Below are positions 34,500 through 46,659 of a DNA stretch of 64,000 nucleotides, piece by piece. Each line of letters starts with the position of its first letter. Positions within the stretch are counted from its first letter, which is position 1. The notes under the pieces are model-generated. The model searched no databases, was not told where the DNA came from, and saw only the letters and a program-made list of their open reading frames with translations. A program made the translations under genes and the position numbers. The DNA is from Zeugodacus cucurbitae (lineage: Eukaryota > Arthropoda > Insecta > Diptera > Tephritidae), in NCBI RefSeq assembly GCF_028554725.1, contig NC_071671.1, forward strand, positions 11,032,001 to 11,096,000, read 5' to 3'.

Positions 34500-35620
34500 G
34501 TTTGGGAGATTTGACTCCTAAAGTTCGGATTTGAGGTATAAGATTTATCGTTATTCTCTCGAATAAAGTGACGCGGTTACTTAAAAAAACTGATAAATAG
34601 TTAACAGGTGTTCTCCATCCACGCCCATCTTTACAGTCCGTCCTTCGTTAAAGTCTGGACCCATCCGGGAATTGTACAGCAGATGTTATGATTGGAGGTA
34701 TGTGACTTATCGTTATTCTCTCGAGGAAATGAATGAGTTTACTACAAAAAAGGAAAAAGATTGACATGTGTTTTTCATTCAAGCCGATCTTCGCATTCCG
34801 TCTTTCATTTAAGTCTGGACCAATCCGGGAATTCAAAACCAGAAGTTCGGATTTGAGGTATGTGACTTATCGTTGCACTCTCGCAGAAAGAGGTGCGTTT
34901 ACTTGACAAAACTGGTAAATAATTGACAGGTGTTCTCCGTGCAAGCCGATCTAGGCAGTCCGTCATTCGTTAAAGTCTGGACCAATCCGGGAATTGTACA
35001 GCAGATGTTCTGATTGGAGGTATGTGACTTATCGTTGCACTCTCGCAGAAAGAGGTGCGTTTACTTGACAAAACTGGTAAATAATTGACAGGTGTTCTCC
35101 GTGCAAGCCGATCTAGGCAGTACGTCATTCGTTAAAGTCTGGACCAATCCGGGAATTGTACAGCAGATGTTCTGATTGGAGGTATGTGACTTATCGTTGC
35201 ACTCTCGCAGAAAGAGGTGCGTTTACTTGACAAAACTGGTAAATAATTGACAGGTGTCCCCCATTCAAGCTGATCTCTGCAGTCCGTATTTCGTTAAAGT
35301 CTGGACCAATCCGGGAATTGTCTTGGATTGTCGGATTTGGATATGTGACTTGTAGTTATTCTCTCGCAGAAAGAGGTGCGTTTACTTGACAAAACTGGTA
35401 AATAATTGACAGGTGTCCTCCCTTCAAGCTGATCTCTGCAGTCCGTATTTCGTTAAAGTCTGGACCAATCCGGGAATTGTCTTGGATTGTCGGATTTGGA
35501 TATGTGACTTGTAGTTATTCTCTCGAAGAAGGATATGCGTTTACTTGACAAAACAGGTAAATAATTGACAGGTGTTCTCCTTCCAAACCGATCTTTGCAA
35601 TCCATACTTCGTTGCAACCT
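34500..35620. repeat. Satellite-like tandem array, about 162-bp unit, nearly seven copies
   Basis: The anchor TCTGGACC recurs at 34654, 34814, 34976, 35138, 35300 and 35459, spaced 160, 162, 162, 162 and 159 bp. Each unit also holds TATGTGACTTATCGTT, CTCTCGCAGAAAGAGG, GACAGGTGTTCTCC and ATCCGGGAATTG. The third and fourth units are almost identical, while the outer ones are more diverged, as expected for an array renewed from its middle. Confidence 0.92.
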
Positions 35621-36829
35621 TACCCTTATCCTTACCCCCTATCTCACAAACGAATTATGTCAGCTTATCACAGAATCAGCAACTCGCAGCAAAATCTTGT
35701 TTAGAATCTTATTTGATTTGCCAAGACACAATGCGGAAAGTAAGTTAGACCCATAGAAGCATAGCAATAGCCAAATCCATTAAAACCAGTTGCAGTTGAG
35801 TCGAGTTGCAGCAACAAAGCGGAGCAAACAAAATGAAAAGTTGTAGCTGAAAATGTTGAAATGGCAGCTAAACAGCTAAACAAGTGGTGCGCACAAAAAC
35901 TATGTTACAAAGTCAACAGCAAATACAAAAACAACAAAACCACAATATTACCAACTACAACAACAGCAAATTGCAATGTTTGCCTGCATATACGGCAATA
36001 TGTTGCCAACACGAAAATTAAACAGAGCTTAAAACCGCAAAACAAACACAAGACATAGCTCATACATACAGACACACACACGAGAGATGTGAGTACGAAG
36101 TACATAGTCGCAGCAGCTACATACGACTACAGCGTGCAAGGAAGAGATCGAACGAGTTATTATAAATACAATAGAAGGCCGTGAAAGAGCTGCCAAAGCA
36201 CACACAGAAGGGAAGTAAAACCAGTTTTGGTGTGGAGCCGAGCTTTTGTGCCGGCTATTTTTATGATCGCAGCCAGCGAGCGAAATACGCGCCGAAACAA
36301 ACAAATAAACGATAGAGGAATATGTGATAAAAAGCAGTGCTGGAAGAATGCTGACACACATACACAAACGCACACTACATTGAACGAGTGAAAAAATTAA
36401 AATAAGTTTGTAAAGAAAAGAATAAAATCTTGAGAATTAGCAGCGTTGTGTAGAAGAAGCCGGTGTATAAGTGAGTGAAGTTTTTGTTGTATTTGTATTT
36501 TGTGTAATTATGTGAAAGATTTGAATGCTGAGAAGCGCTACTACGCAATAACAACAATCCGATTTGGAAAGCATATATAATAGTAACTAAAACTGGGGAA
36601 TCTTCAATTTTATTTTAGTTGGAAAAGGGTTGGAAAGGTTAAGTAGAAGTTGCCTCGAAGGCGCTGAGGTGGAATTATCGTCATTACTTTCTTCTGGAAT
36701 GTCCCACCATTGCGAGTTCAAGTTAAAGATTTCTTGGATCTCTCTTGGCATATATAGCATTAAAAATTCTCCGCAGATTTGTAGTAAGTTCAGGACGCTT
36801 TGTCGAGTCTTAATATCTAACCAAAGGGG
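35621..36829. other. Unique CAA-rich stretch, no recognised gene
   Basis: Sequence such as CAACTACAACAACAGCAAATT (35950-35975) looks like fly leader DNA, and a 65-codon frame at 35861-36058 has a fair start, but no domain is seen. From 36600 to 36830 the composition changes and may be repeat-derived. Confidence 0.3.
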
Positions 36830-36905
36830 GCGTGATCGTGGCTTCACGACGGACTGTCTCTCATAGTCTGGTTCCCACTGGTAAATAGCCTTATAACCTA
36901 ACCTA
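36830..36905 (-). repeat. Dispersed repeat with TTAGG-like head, weak copy C
   Basis: The minus-strand sequence starts TTAGGTTAGGTTATAAGG and then differs from copies A and B apart from GACAGTCCG-like pieces. It probably shares only the head with the repeats at 5921 and 10893. It ends 20 bp before a mariner. Confidence 0.35.
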
Positions 36906-36924
36906 AGATAAGATAATCTACATA

Positions 36925-38035
36925 TTAGGTTGTCCGCCTTTTTGTCTTTTGAATTTCGTGACTATGTATAAAGCGCTACAGAGCTCGTATCTGACAATAC
37001 TATACGTCTTTGAAAGGTCTTGACATAACCTACAAAACGACGCTATGCATCATTAGTTTGGATATAGCGTTCAACAGTTATAGACGTGTAAACATGGAGT
37101 TCACTAACGCCGAAATTCGCGCTGTTTTAAAGATTTCCTTCGTTAAAGACAAATTCGCTCGAGAAACGTTCCGTGAGTTTAATGGTGTTTTGGGGGATGG
37201 TACTCTATCACTTCGAACCGCGGTGGAATGGTTTCGACGATTCAGAGCTGGTGAAGACGACACCATGGAGAAGCCAGCCGGTGGAAGACCTGTGACGACG
37301 AATACCGATCAAATCATGGAAAACATCGAGTTAGACCGGCGTGTGGCATCTCGTGACATCGCTCAGGGGATGGGAGTTAGTCTTCAAACCATTTTAAACC
37401 ATCTACAGAAGGCTGGATACGCAAAAAAGCTTGATGTTTGGGTGCCGCATGATTTGAAAAGCTTCTGAACCGAATCAACGCCTGCGATATGCTGCTGAAA
37501 CGGAACAAACTCCACCTATTTTTTGAAGCGGATGGTGACTGGCGACGAAAAACGTATCACATATGTATGACAATATCAAGCGAAAACGGTCGTGGTCGAA
37601 GGTCGGTGAATCGTCCCAAACAGTGGCCAAGCCGGGATTGACGGCCAGGAAGGTTTTGCTGAGTGTTTGGTGGGATTGGAAAGGAATCGTCCACTATGAG
37701 CTGCTTCCATATGGTCAGACTCTTAAATCTACCATCTACGGCGAACAATTGGACCAGAAGCGTCCATAATTGGCCAACAGGAAGGGTGTAGTGTTCCACC
37801 AGGACAACGCCAGAGCACACACTTCGTTGATGACTCGTCAAAAACTACGGGAGCTTGGATGGGAGGTTTTATCGCATCCACCATATATCCCGGATATACT
37901 GCCAAGTGATTACCACCTGTTCCTGTCCATGGTGAACGCCCTTGGTGGTATAAAGTTGAACTCAATAGTTTTTCTTGAAACGGTATTTCTTCAAATTGGG
38001 CGACGTTGGTTCTCGAGGATATGGACTTAATCTAG
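36925..38035 (+). mobile_element. mariner relic (irritans-type), copy 2
   Basis: The left end TTAGGTTGTCC follows a TA at 36923-36924, as in mariner inverted repeats. A matching right end was not found, so the 3' end is probably lost near 38035. The transposase inside is frameshifted (next entry). Confidence 0.7.
37094..38005 (+). pseudogene. mariner transposase pseudogene, all three catalytic Asp still readable
   Basis: The ATG at 37094 starts MEFTNAEIRAVLKISFVKDK, followed by the HTH region (WFRRFRAGEDDTME, GGRPVTTNTDQIMENIELDR) to WVPHDLKSF, where a small deletion shifts the frame and a stop follows. Later pieces keep MVTGDE (first Asp), VVFHQDNARAHTS (second) and PPYIPDILPSDYHLF (third), with 34 residues between the last two, so DD34D. 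The C-terminal end is lost after VNALGGIKLNS. A premature stop (TAA after QKRP) also occurs. Confidence 0.85.
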
Positions 38036-38039
38036 TAAA

Positions 38040-38530
38040 ATAGTAGACTTTTTATTCGGATTATCAAACTCAATGCCAAAGAATAATTTTCCACCGAAAA
38101 TATCGTTAAACCTCAGACATTTCAATATAATTCAGAGGGATTTTTTTCTTCTAATAGTGTGTCTCTGTACCAAAAAATAGTTAAAATCGGGTCATAACTT
38201 CCCCTAGCTTCCATATACCTTTTATTCGGATTATTAACCTTCCGGTGATCTTTATACCGCATATATACCGATATAATATGTGAGATATCTTAGCAAAATT
38301 AAGTGAGCGTGTAGTCTTGGATATAGTGTACCTTGGTAGTGAAAATAATTGAAATCGGTTCAGGAATTACCTCAGCCCTCATATACTATATATGATGATT
38401 TTCGTTATTCTATTGGACTTTATACCTAATATATGGGCCAAATTGTATATTATCTTAATAAAACTATATCAATACATTGCGAGAGTATAAAATGTTCAGT
38501 TGTACCCGAACTTAGCCTTTCCTTACTTGT
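38040..38530. repeat. Probable dispersed repeat with AT-rich degenerate body
   Basis: Contains ATTGAAATCGGTTCAGGAAT and a right-hand block GCGAGAGTATAAAATGTTCA followed by CCCGAACTTAGCCTTTCC that I remember as recurring in tephritid DNA. Only one copy is in the window, so the call rests on memory. It directly follows the mariner relic. Confidence 0.35.
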
Positions 38531-39310
38531 TTTTTTAATAAGATATTTCTTTAACCTAAGTTAACACCTCAAATCATTAGATGACTAAAGCCTAAAGTAA
38601 TCGTCAAATTTAACTCCCAAATTGGCAATAGAATCAAATAATTTTTTCTGTGATTACAAAATTAAAAAAAAAAAGAAAAAAAAGAAAATATGGCAACTCT
38701 TCATCTTTAAATTTAACTCTTCAACCTTAAGAAACCGATTAGCATCTCTTCGAAGAATGTGCAGAATGCAATGTGTATGCATTAATGAAGTTGTAAAGTA
38801 TATGCATAACATATATATAATGCATAAACACTTACACACACATACATATGTACATATGTATAGTACATGCGTGCATTTTACAAACCCTAATTTATGGTGC
38901 ATTGAGGTAGGTCCCATCAAGTGCCTATCAACTTCCCTGTGCAAATGCATTTGAGGGTTGCACTTTGAGTGATGCATGCAAATTCATTTAGCATACTTAT
39001 GTGTGAGTATTTTACTGCATGCGCATACTCTATACGGGTTTCCACGTTAATGTCTGATACTAAGGAAAGTTTCGCAATATTTTTTTTCAAGTACGTAATA
39101 AACATACATAAATAATTACCGTACACACAAGAGCCAATTAGCGGCTCTCATTGGGCTGGGTTCAGACTGAGCGTTTGCGGGATAATACAGTGCTTCTTGG
39201 AAATGTTGGATAGGTCAGACAAAAGAAGAAGTGCTGCAGCACTGGTTGCATTAAATTTGACCAAATCCTTGCTCACAACGCCGAGTATCTACTTGTAATT
39301 AGATATTTGA
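38531..39310. other. Non-coding stretch without recognisable gene
   Basis: AT-rich with ACATACATATG-type simple repeats near 38835-38860; no coding homology. Confidence 0.3.
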
Positions 39311-39319
39311 GCCTGGTAT

Positions 39320-39875
39320 ATTGAGAACGAATGCGATAATAATTTCAGCCTTGATATCTAACGCAGAATCACTCTTGCCAACAGGTGCTACTATGCACTG
39401 AGTAGGCAATTGAAAAGTAAAGTCCTCGAACAAAAACCAAACCCTACTAGTCCCTCATCATTCCCGTCCTACTTTATGGTGCAGAAGCGTGGACGATGTC
39501 AACATCCGATGAGACGGCACTAGGAGTTTTTGAGAGAAAGGTTTTGCGGAAGATTTATGGTCCCTTAAACGTTGGCAACGGTGAATACCGCAGAAGATGG
39601 GATGATGAGCAGTACGATTTATACGACGACATTGACATAGTTCAGCGAATAAAAAGACAGCGGCTACGCTGCCTAGGTCTTGTTGTTCGATTCAGTACCC
39701 GATGGTGGAAGCCTCAACTCCGATGGAAGTACCAGGAGGAGAAGGACCTGCCCTCACTTGGTAGTACCAATTGGCGCCAAACTGCCAAAAGGAGAAATGC
39801 GTGGCGCGCTGTTGTGGACTCATCTATAACCGCGTAAGCGGTGTCTACGCAAGTCTCTCACGACAACCTCCTAAA
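39320..39875 (+). mobile_element. Non-LTR retrotransposon C-terminal fragment, copy 2
   Basis: Upstream shifted frames read RRITLANRCYYALSRQL and a Y-MVQKR version of the usual LYGAEAWT. A clean frame from 39496 then gives ETALGVFERKVLRKIYGPLN, GNGEYRRRWDDE, RIKRQRLRCLG, QTAKRRNAWRAVVDSSITA and a stop at 39835-39837. The stop sits in the palindrome ACCGCGTAAGCGGT, followed by GTCTACGC. It is the longest tail copy here. Reverse-transcriptase and endonuclease domains are absent (5' truncation). Confidence 0.8.
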
Positions 39876-41270
39876 GTTGAAAATTCTATCAAGGAAGTTT
39901 TCCTACTTGTTATAAAATATTTTATATTCTGATTTGTAGAATTGCCACGATTCTTACATTGGCTACTTTCCTTACCTTACACTTTCATTACCTACATTAC
40001 TGTATTAAATTCGAAGCACAATCTTCTGGTAGAATATGCAACTTAAGGCATGTTCATACATGAAAGCTCCTCGTAAATTTTTATGAAGAGCATTTTCATA
40101 ACGTTATAAGTAAGCTTATTTTTTAAGTCCATAACTAACCACATCAAGATAAAATCTTAAATAAACGGCTACTGTCAATTTCAACCGAATCGAACTCGTA
40201 GTTCTGTTACTCTGTATATGGAATGGAAACTGAGCTGTGGATTTGGAAAGCAGATTCTGTATAAAGAAGTATGTTCTTTTACATACCCATATGAAGAATG
40301 TTCCTTCCATGGTGACCGTCAAAAGTTTAATTAAAAGGTTTCAACATGATACCACGTCGGTTTTCGACGAATCACGACAAACATGAAGTCCTCGATTTCA
40401 TATTGGTATACCGTCTGTTGGCCGAGACAGTTGACATCTCCAGAGACCGCTTGTATCATATTCTGCATAAGACCGACAGCTTTGTTGGATAGTCGACAAC
40501 TAGCAACGCCGTCATCACAGCCAAGTTAGTATAATTGGGAGTCCATCGTTTTCTTCAGTTTTGGATTGGTACTAAATTTTTGGTTTCCAAGCGTGATAAA
40601 GCTACCCGTCGGGCAAAAGAGCATGAAGATGTTATCGCCCATCGGAGGCATATTTTACGGATCTCATATTTTTCAGGAGGGTTAAAGAAATTGAAGTAAA
40701 GGTAAGTAGGTACTTATCGGATCGCACTCGATAAGAAAAATCTACGCATGGAATCCAACTGCAGTTCAGTCTTTACTAAAGAATGCGGATCACGAGCCCA
40801 ATGTGATCAGAACTAACGCCAAAGAAGCTTCCCGGACATGGTCACTAAGGTAAAAAGTGCATCAAAAAGGGAATTAACTGCTTTTTAATAATTGAAAATA
40901 AATATATTCGCACATTTATGGTACAAATGTACTTGTAGACTCCTCGTACGTAAGCTGATGCAATTATTTCGCATGCGAATGCAACCCTGCAATTCAATCT
41001 ACGCTTTTCGTCTATGCATAGTGCACGAATATGTACTAGAAGAAACTTAAATAAATAAAGAAATAAAAATAAGATAGAAAATCTAAATACTAAAAAAAGC
41101 AGACGCTGCACTAAAAAACGTTCACGCGACTATGCAAATTCGCTGAAATAATGTTTGTATGCCAGCAAGCAAAAGCAGGCGACAAGCAAACATGCATAAC
41201 CACATAGGGGTATATAAATAAACCTACATTCACATAGAGTACATATGTATAGAGTAAGCAGCTGTATGCA
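39876..41270. other. Non-coding stretch with an unresolved transposase-like scrap
   Basis: Near 40390-40480 a frame reads IVYRLLAETVDISRDRLYHI, resembling the second helix-turn-helix of mariner transposases, but no other motif supports it. The remainder is AT-rich and unassigned. Confidence 0.3.
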
Positions 41271-42300
41271 TGTTTGTTGCGCTTAGCTTCCTCCCCAAAC
41301 ATCTTGTCAGCCGGCAAGCCAGTCAGCCAGCCACTCGGCCGACCTGTTTGCCTATGCGCGCTCGCTCGTCTGCCTCAAGTCACAGCGACTCCTCCCTGCC
41401 TGCGCTGTGGTGAACATACACCTGTGTTGTTGTTGTTGTCGCTGTTGTTAAGTGGGCATAAACGTATTGCATGTTGCGCGGCAGCGTTAAGAAAACAAAA
41501 TTATACACTTTTCATTTTATTCATTTTTCACTTTTGTGCGCCGTCGTCAGCTCGTCTTCCTCTTATGTCGTTGTCGCCCTCTCCTCCAACCAACCGCCTG
41601 CCTCTCGAGCTGTATCACTGCAGCTTTGCTTAGCACACATACACACATACATACTCACACATTTGTATGCAATTGGCTGTCTTCTCGTGCGCGCTGCTGT
41701 TGTTGTTGCTGTTAATGTGTAGCTGCAAGCGCTGAGTCGAACAAATTTTATTTTATTTTTTTAATTTTTCATTTTTGCTGCTCTTGCCGTTGCTGTTGCT
41801 GTTGTCTTCCCCCACTAAGGGTTCAGTCGCAGAGTTGAAGGTCAATCGTTGTTTTATGTCATTCAACTTGTCCGTCGTTGGTTGCCGCCGCAACCGTCAT
41901 TGCAGTCAAGTCGTCCGTTGTCTTCACACGTCCCACGTTTGTTGTCGAGCGTTTCCACTGTGCACTATACTTGTATGTTGTTGTTGTTATTTTATTAATG
42001 TTATTTCTCGCTTTGCTATGTTCGCGTTTATGCCGTGCATGCAATTTTTATGTTTCTGCTGTTTATTTTCCCATTCGCACGTTGCTTTTGCATTTACATT
42101 TACTTCGCGTTTAGTTGTGAATTTTGATTTGTTCAACGTCTTTTGGCGTTTCGCTTTTGGTTGTCTACACAGCAGCAGCAGTTGATTTTCACACATGTGC
42201 ACTTGAGTGTCTGCGGATGGCTCATCATCTCTTTGCAATGTGAAATTGACTTACCGGCGTTGTGCGATACGAGTTTGTAGTTCGAGGCGAGACGTTGTTT
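41271..42300 (-). promoter_or_regulatory. CA-rich, CAACAACAACAGCAGC-rich block, candidate EcR-A upstream leader exon or promoter
   Basis: Minus-strand reading is typical fly leader sequence (ACAGCAACAGCAACGGCAAG, AACAGCAACAACAACAGCAG). A possible GTGAGT donor occurs at 41653-41658 on the minus strand, after ACAAATGT. If transcribed with EcR it would splice to the coding exon 34 kb downstream. All of this is inference from composition and orientation. Confidence 0.25.
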
Positions 42301-43337
42301 TTTCATAAGCACATATGTTCATGTAGCTTGCTTTGAAGCAAAGTCTTTTTTTGTTTGTTGTTTAGGACTACTTAAGCCTTAGTGCACGGACGGTACTTAA
42401 AAGCACTCCCTGATTTATTAAAATAGAAAGCCTATAGGCGCCAACGCTATTCTGTAAAGCCTTTGGTCACATTTGATAAAGAAGAGATTCGAATGATTGG
42501 TCTATTGAAATCAGTGGAGTCCGTATACAAAAAAGTCCGCTTCAATCCGATTGTCATGCAGTAAGGTCCCTCAATAGCGGTTAAAATGTCGATATAAATG
42601 TATCGTTGAGTCAGGAACCGCAACTAAGCATACCCCAGATCCTCAAATGACCTAATTTAGGGAATGAACTAAAGCTCTCTTTTAAAAGTATAACGGAGTG
42701 GGTCCTTGGGTGCCTGAATTCCCCCGTTGCAAGAACGTTTTAACACAATCGAAATTAGCATCAACTTAGACCACGCATACCGAATACACCTATACCGTTC
42801 CGACAACATTCGGAAGCACGTATCTGGAATGGGCTCGGTTTTTTAAATGGCAGCATTCCTCAAAATTATTTGGGAAATGGTTTATTCCGCTACAACAACA
42901 AAAAGAACTTCGTTCACAAGCCGAGGTGTCAATGACTTATCTAAGCTATCACATTTTAAAGTTATAAAAACACCACAACAATATCTGGCCTGAGGCTGAG
43001 TGACTTTGTCGAAGCCTAAAAAATGGATATCTCAAGTACAAAGTTCCACAACTGGTGTGGAATGGTGAATATTAGTTATACCTGGGCGGTCTGATAAGTT
43101 ACTAATCTCAGCGATTGAAGCGCCCCAACCTTAAATGAAAGTTGGTACATTATCTTAGAACCTAAAGCTTAGAAGGCTGTAGAATCAGAATTATAGCTCA
43201 TCGTAAGTAGAAGCAGGCGTCTCTGCGATTTTAGATAATTGATAAAACATCGATGATTCAATTCATGTTTTCGGAAGTGCAAGCTCGTTCAAATGCGATG
43301 GTATTATTTATCGGACCTTCTTTGTATATAGCATATA
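42301..43337. other. Non-coding stretch without recognisable gene
   Basis: Moderately GC-balanced sequence at 42440-43230 that looks like decayed repeat DNA, but I found no readable motif. Confidence 0.3.
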
Positions 43338-43826
43338 AAGGATTATCCGAAGTTTCCTACTTTTTTAAAGAAAAAAAACACAGAAATTTCAAATTGAATG
43401 GGGCATATTTATTATCATTTGAAAGAACATTCTTTGGCATTTATTGTTTAAAGATTATCTCTTTCAAATGTTGGTCTCAGTTGGTTCATCCGTTGAGTCC
43501 AATTTTTGATGTTCGATCATTTCGACTGGTAAGTGGCGAATGACACGCGTGCTGTTTTGCTTCAAGGCCTGAATCGAAGACTTTAATTACCCTAACGGTG
43601 TGATATCACACGATCTTGGTTCCCAATCGACCGACCCAAAACGTGAAATTATCTGCTCACCAAAGTGTTCTCTCAAGAAATCCTCTGATTGATGCGATGT
43701 GTGGGAAGTGGTGCCGTCTTGTTAAAACCAAATGTCGCCGAGATCACGAGCTTCCATTTCAAGCATCAAATGGTCGCGATAACGGATAACGCATCGACTC
43801 TCCACGGTCTTCGAGTACATTCTCAG

Positions 43827-43827
<1 letters not shown>
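43338..43827 (-). mobile_element. DD41D (rosa-like) mariner, copy 3, internally deleted
   Basis: Read on the minus strand from 43827: GAAGACCGTGGAGAGTCG (HEDRGES) is joined after a large deletion to GAAGCTCGTGATCTCGGCGA (EARDLGD), then the catalytic QQD-region remnant, FGEQIISRFG-like DNA and the C terminus with IENW. The terminus AAGGATTATCC at 43338 is next to TA (43336-43337) and aligns with the end of copy 2. The 5' half is missing; a retrotransposon tail abuts the element at 43828. Confidence 0.75.

Positions 43828-43864
<37 letters not shown>
43828..43864. repeat. (TA)n microsatellite forming the 3' tail of a non-LTR element
   Basis: About 18 TA units. On the minus strand they directly follow the terminal TACGCCAAA of retrotransposon tail copy 3, so they are probably that element's 3' tail. 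Confidence 0.88.
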
Positions 43865-43867
<3 letters not shown>

Positions 43868-44345
43868 GCGTAGGAACCGCTTACGCGATTATAGCCGAAA
43901 CCACCAGAGCACGCCATTTATTTCTCCTTCTTGCGTTCTGGCGCCAACTGGAAACACCAAGTGAAGCCAGTTCACTTTCCACTTGGTCTTTTCGTCATCG
44001 TCTACCGAGGTTTTCTCCAGCGGGTACTGCATCGAACACTAACAAAGCTGGAGTGTTTTCATCCATTTGAACAACATGACCTAGCCAGCGTAGCCGCTGT
44101 CTTTTTATTCGCTGAACTATGTCAATGTCGTTGTATAAATCGTACAGCTCATCGTTCCATCGTCTGCGGTATTCGCCGTTGCCAATGTTCAAAGGACCAT
44201 AAATCTTACGCAAAACCTTTCTCTCGGAAACCCGAAGTGTCGTCTCAGCGGATGTTGTCTTCGTCCACGCTTCTGTGTCATACATCAGGACGGGAATAAC
44301 GAGAGGTTCCAACCTCTTTGACCAATCGTGACCAATATGCATTTT
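43865..44345 (-). mobile_element. Non-LTR retrotransposon C-terminal fragment, copy 3
   Basis: The minus frame from 44342 gives LVIPVLMYDTEAWTKTTSAE, ERKVLRKIYGPLNIGNGEYR and RLRWLGHVVQMDENTPA, to VFDAVPAGENLG. After frameshifts, the terminal TATAATCGCGTAAGCGGTTC with the stop in a palindrome ends at the (TA) tail. It is 5'-truncated near 44345 and lies against the rosa-like copy 3. Confidence 0.8.
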
Positions 44346-46300
44346 GATCTCTAATAACCAGTGAAACTATACCAGGTTAGTATTCGGATTCGATCAGTAT
44401 ACAAAAATGGTTTTAATTGTTATGGGTTTGTACTACTTTTAAGACCATGGCATAGGAGTCTCTTAAAGAATGAGAACGTAATACAAAAATCTTAAATTAT
44501 TTCTTTATTTCTCAACAGCACCAAAGAAAGAGTATATAAAAGTGGCACAACAACAAAAGCCAAACCTAATACAGCGGAATATCTAATATACTAAATTAAG
44601 CACATGTTATTAACCCAGAAAGCAGCGCGAATTGCCCACAAGTTATAAAGATGTATAAATTATGTAGTACACAATAAAATGCCAAAAATGTCTGGCGGTG
44701 TTTTTACTTATTTTTTTCTTTCTTTTCAGCTGTTATTTGTTACGCCTTTGTGCTGGTATTCATGCGTCTCTTGGATCGATGAAAGGTCGCCCACCTGTGC
44801 GAGGAATATTTATAGTTTTTTTGTGTTTTGTGCTTTTACAAAATTACTACAGACAGCCAAAAAATAAAAGCAAAACCGAAGGCAGTAAGGACAAGGGCAC
44901 GAGGGTGGTGGCTTAGCAGACGGGCAAAAAAGCACACAAATATGAACAAATAAACGCAGTTTAACTGACAACCAGACGAATGTGAACCTAAACAAATATG
45001 TACGAGTATGTCTGTATGTACTTATACCCTAAACTATATATGTTTGTTATGAACTGGTATTTGGTGGTAAATATTTGTGTGCGAAAGTGTGTGTGTCTAT
45101 CGCTGTGGCCCGAAAAAGCCACGCCAGACGCCATGACTCGAGTTTATGAATAAATTACTACACTAATAATAACAACAACAGCTGATTTTGTTCTTGTTGT
45201 TGTATGTGTTGCTCCTATTTGGCTTTTCATTTAACAGTGGCAAGGACGCGTCTCGCCTGTCACGAAACGACACGCTTGAAAATCGTTATTTGAGTTTGAA
45301 TGCAAGTATGTGTGTGTGTGTTCACATGTCATTGTCCTTGCAGACAATATTTATGTTTACTTTTGTGCACAAACAAATACAAAGGAATATATATGTATGT
45401 ATGTATGTGAACTTTGTATGTGAGCTGAACCATCAAATTCGGTGGGTTGTGCAGGACAATTGATTTTACCTTACGAAGTGGCGCTAAAATCGTGACTATA
45501 TCCTTGCCTAAAGTTAAGCGAAATTGGCACAAAAGCTGCCGAACTGTGTCAGCGTTTACCTGGGAGTCGATGACTAATTCTTACGTTTGCATATGCACTT
45601 GTATGGAGTATTGGTAATGCACATGTGCCTAAGCATAGAGAAAGTATGTATAGCACATAGAGTTGTGCCCACTGGGGCGTATGATGAACAATTCATGAGA
45701 AGGAGTAGGACCGTATGTAGGTCCAAATCAAATGGATAAAATTAAATATTTTAAAAAGAGTTGTTAATATAAATTTCATTATTCCGATCTCTTGATTAAA
45801 TTTTTATTTTTTTAATGATATTAATTGTTATTATATTATATAAAAAAGCTGATGAAATCAAATCTCCTATCTAGCGTCTAAAGTCCAGAATTTTTTTATC
45901 GATATACATATAAATCCTAATAAAATCATCCAATAAATTTTTATTGATGCAAAGCAAAACGTTTTAAGTATTACCGCAAATGAATTTCATTGGCCTATAC
46001 CGGCACCAATCCTGTTCAAGAAGTCTACAAAAGGCTCTAAGAAATTATTGTGAAATTGTTTAGGGTGAGTAAAATGAAATTGAATGAGTAAGTTAACATC
46101 ATTGGCATCTCAAAGTAATCGTAAGTCATGTCATTTAGTATATTTTCTTTAAATTATTATTGACAAAATTAGGCTAAATTCATGCAGCGTCCTTTACTCT
46201 AATTTTAAAATCGAAAATTGTACAAGAAAGTAATTGATTTTAGTTGGCTAATTTAATTGGCATAAATAATAAAAAAGTGTGGAATGCATTGTTTTCCAGA
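44346..46300. other. Non-coding stretch without recognisable gene
   Basis: AT-rich. A purine-rich patch lies at 44870-44920, and GT/TGTATG simple repeats occur at 45309-45320 and 45390-45410. No coding homology. Confidence 0.3.
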
Positions 46301-46309
46301 AAAATTATG

Positions 46310-46610
46310 CGTTATAATCGGACTTTTTGAAAACGGAAAAAAATCTTATAAAATCGTATAAACGGTGAAGTATACCCCGAAAATGGTAGATATTGTCATT
46401 AATTTAGTCATTTATGGTCCATAGACAATAATAGAAAATAAATCGCTTAAGACTCCTCCACGGGAAACCACTTCCCATGTTCATCGAGCAATTAAGGGAA
46501 AGTGCAAGGCAGATTCATTCTTAAGAAATTAATTAAGACTTTTGGCTTTCCAGTGGTGTTATTAGAAGACATCTTAATGATGCCGACAGGGGTAATGCTC
46601 GAAAATTCTA
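46310..46610 (+). pseudogene. Tc1-like transposase N-terminal relic, copy 2
   Basis: Scattered residues such as LFENGKKSYKI and KTPPRETTSHVHRAIKGK read like the N-terminal HTH region of a Tc1-type transposase. The last 75 bp repeat at 47248-47331. Weak homology, many stops. Confidence 0.4.
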
Positions 46611-46659
46611 CGAAAAGATCCGGCGACTAACTGAAGGTTTCAAGACCACACTCCTGTAG

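Noticed and set aside
33253..35620. CRISPR-like array
   Set aside because: Repeats of 162-185 bp are head-to-tail without spacers and the genome is eukaryotic; a satellite explains them.
40340..40830. Additional mariner transposase
   Set aside because: One short HTH-like match only; no catalytic motif or inverted repeat found, so described as an unresolved scrap.
41775..42185. 136-codon plus-strand frame
   Set aside because: Antisense to CAACAA-type leader-like DNA; Cys/Leu/Phe-rich by composition.
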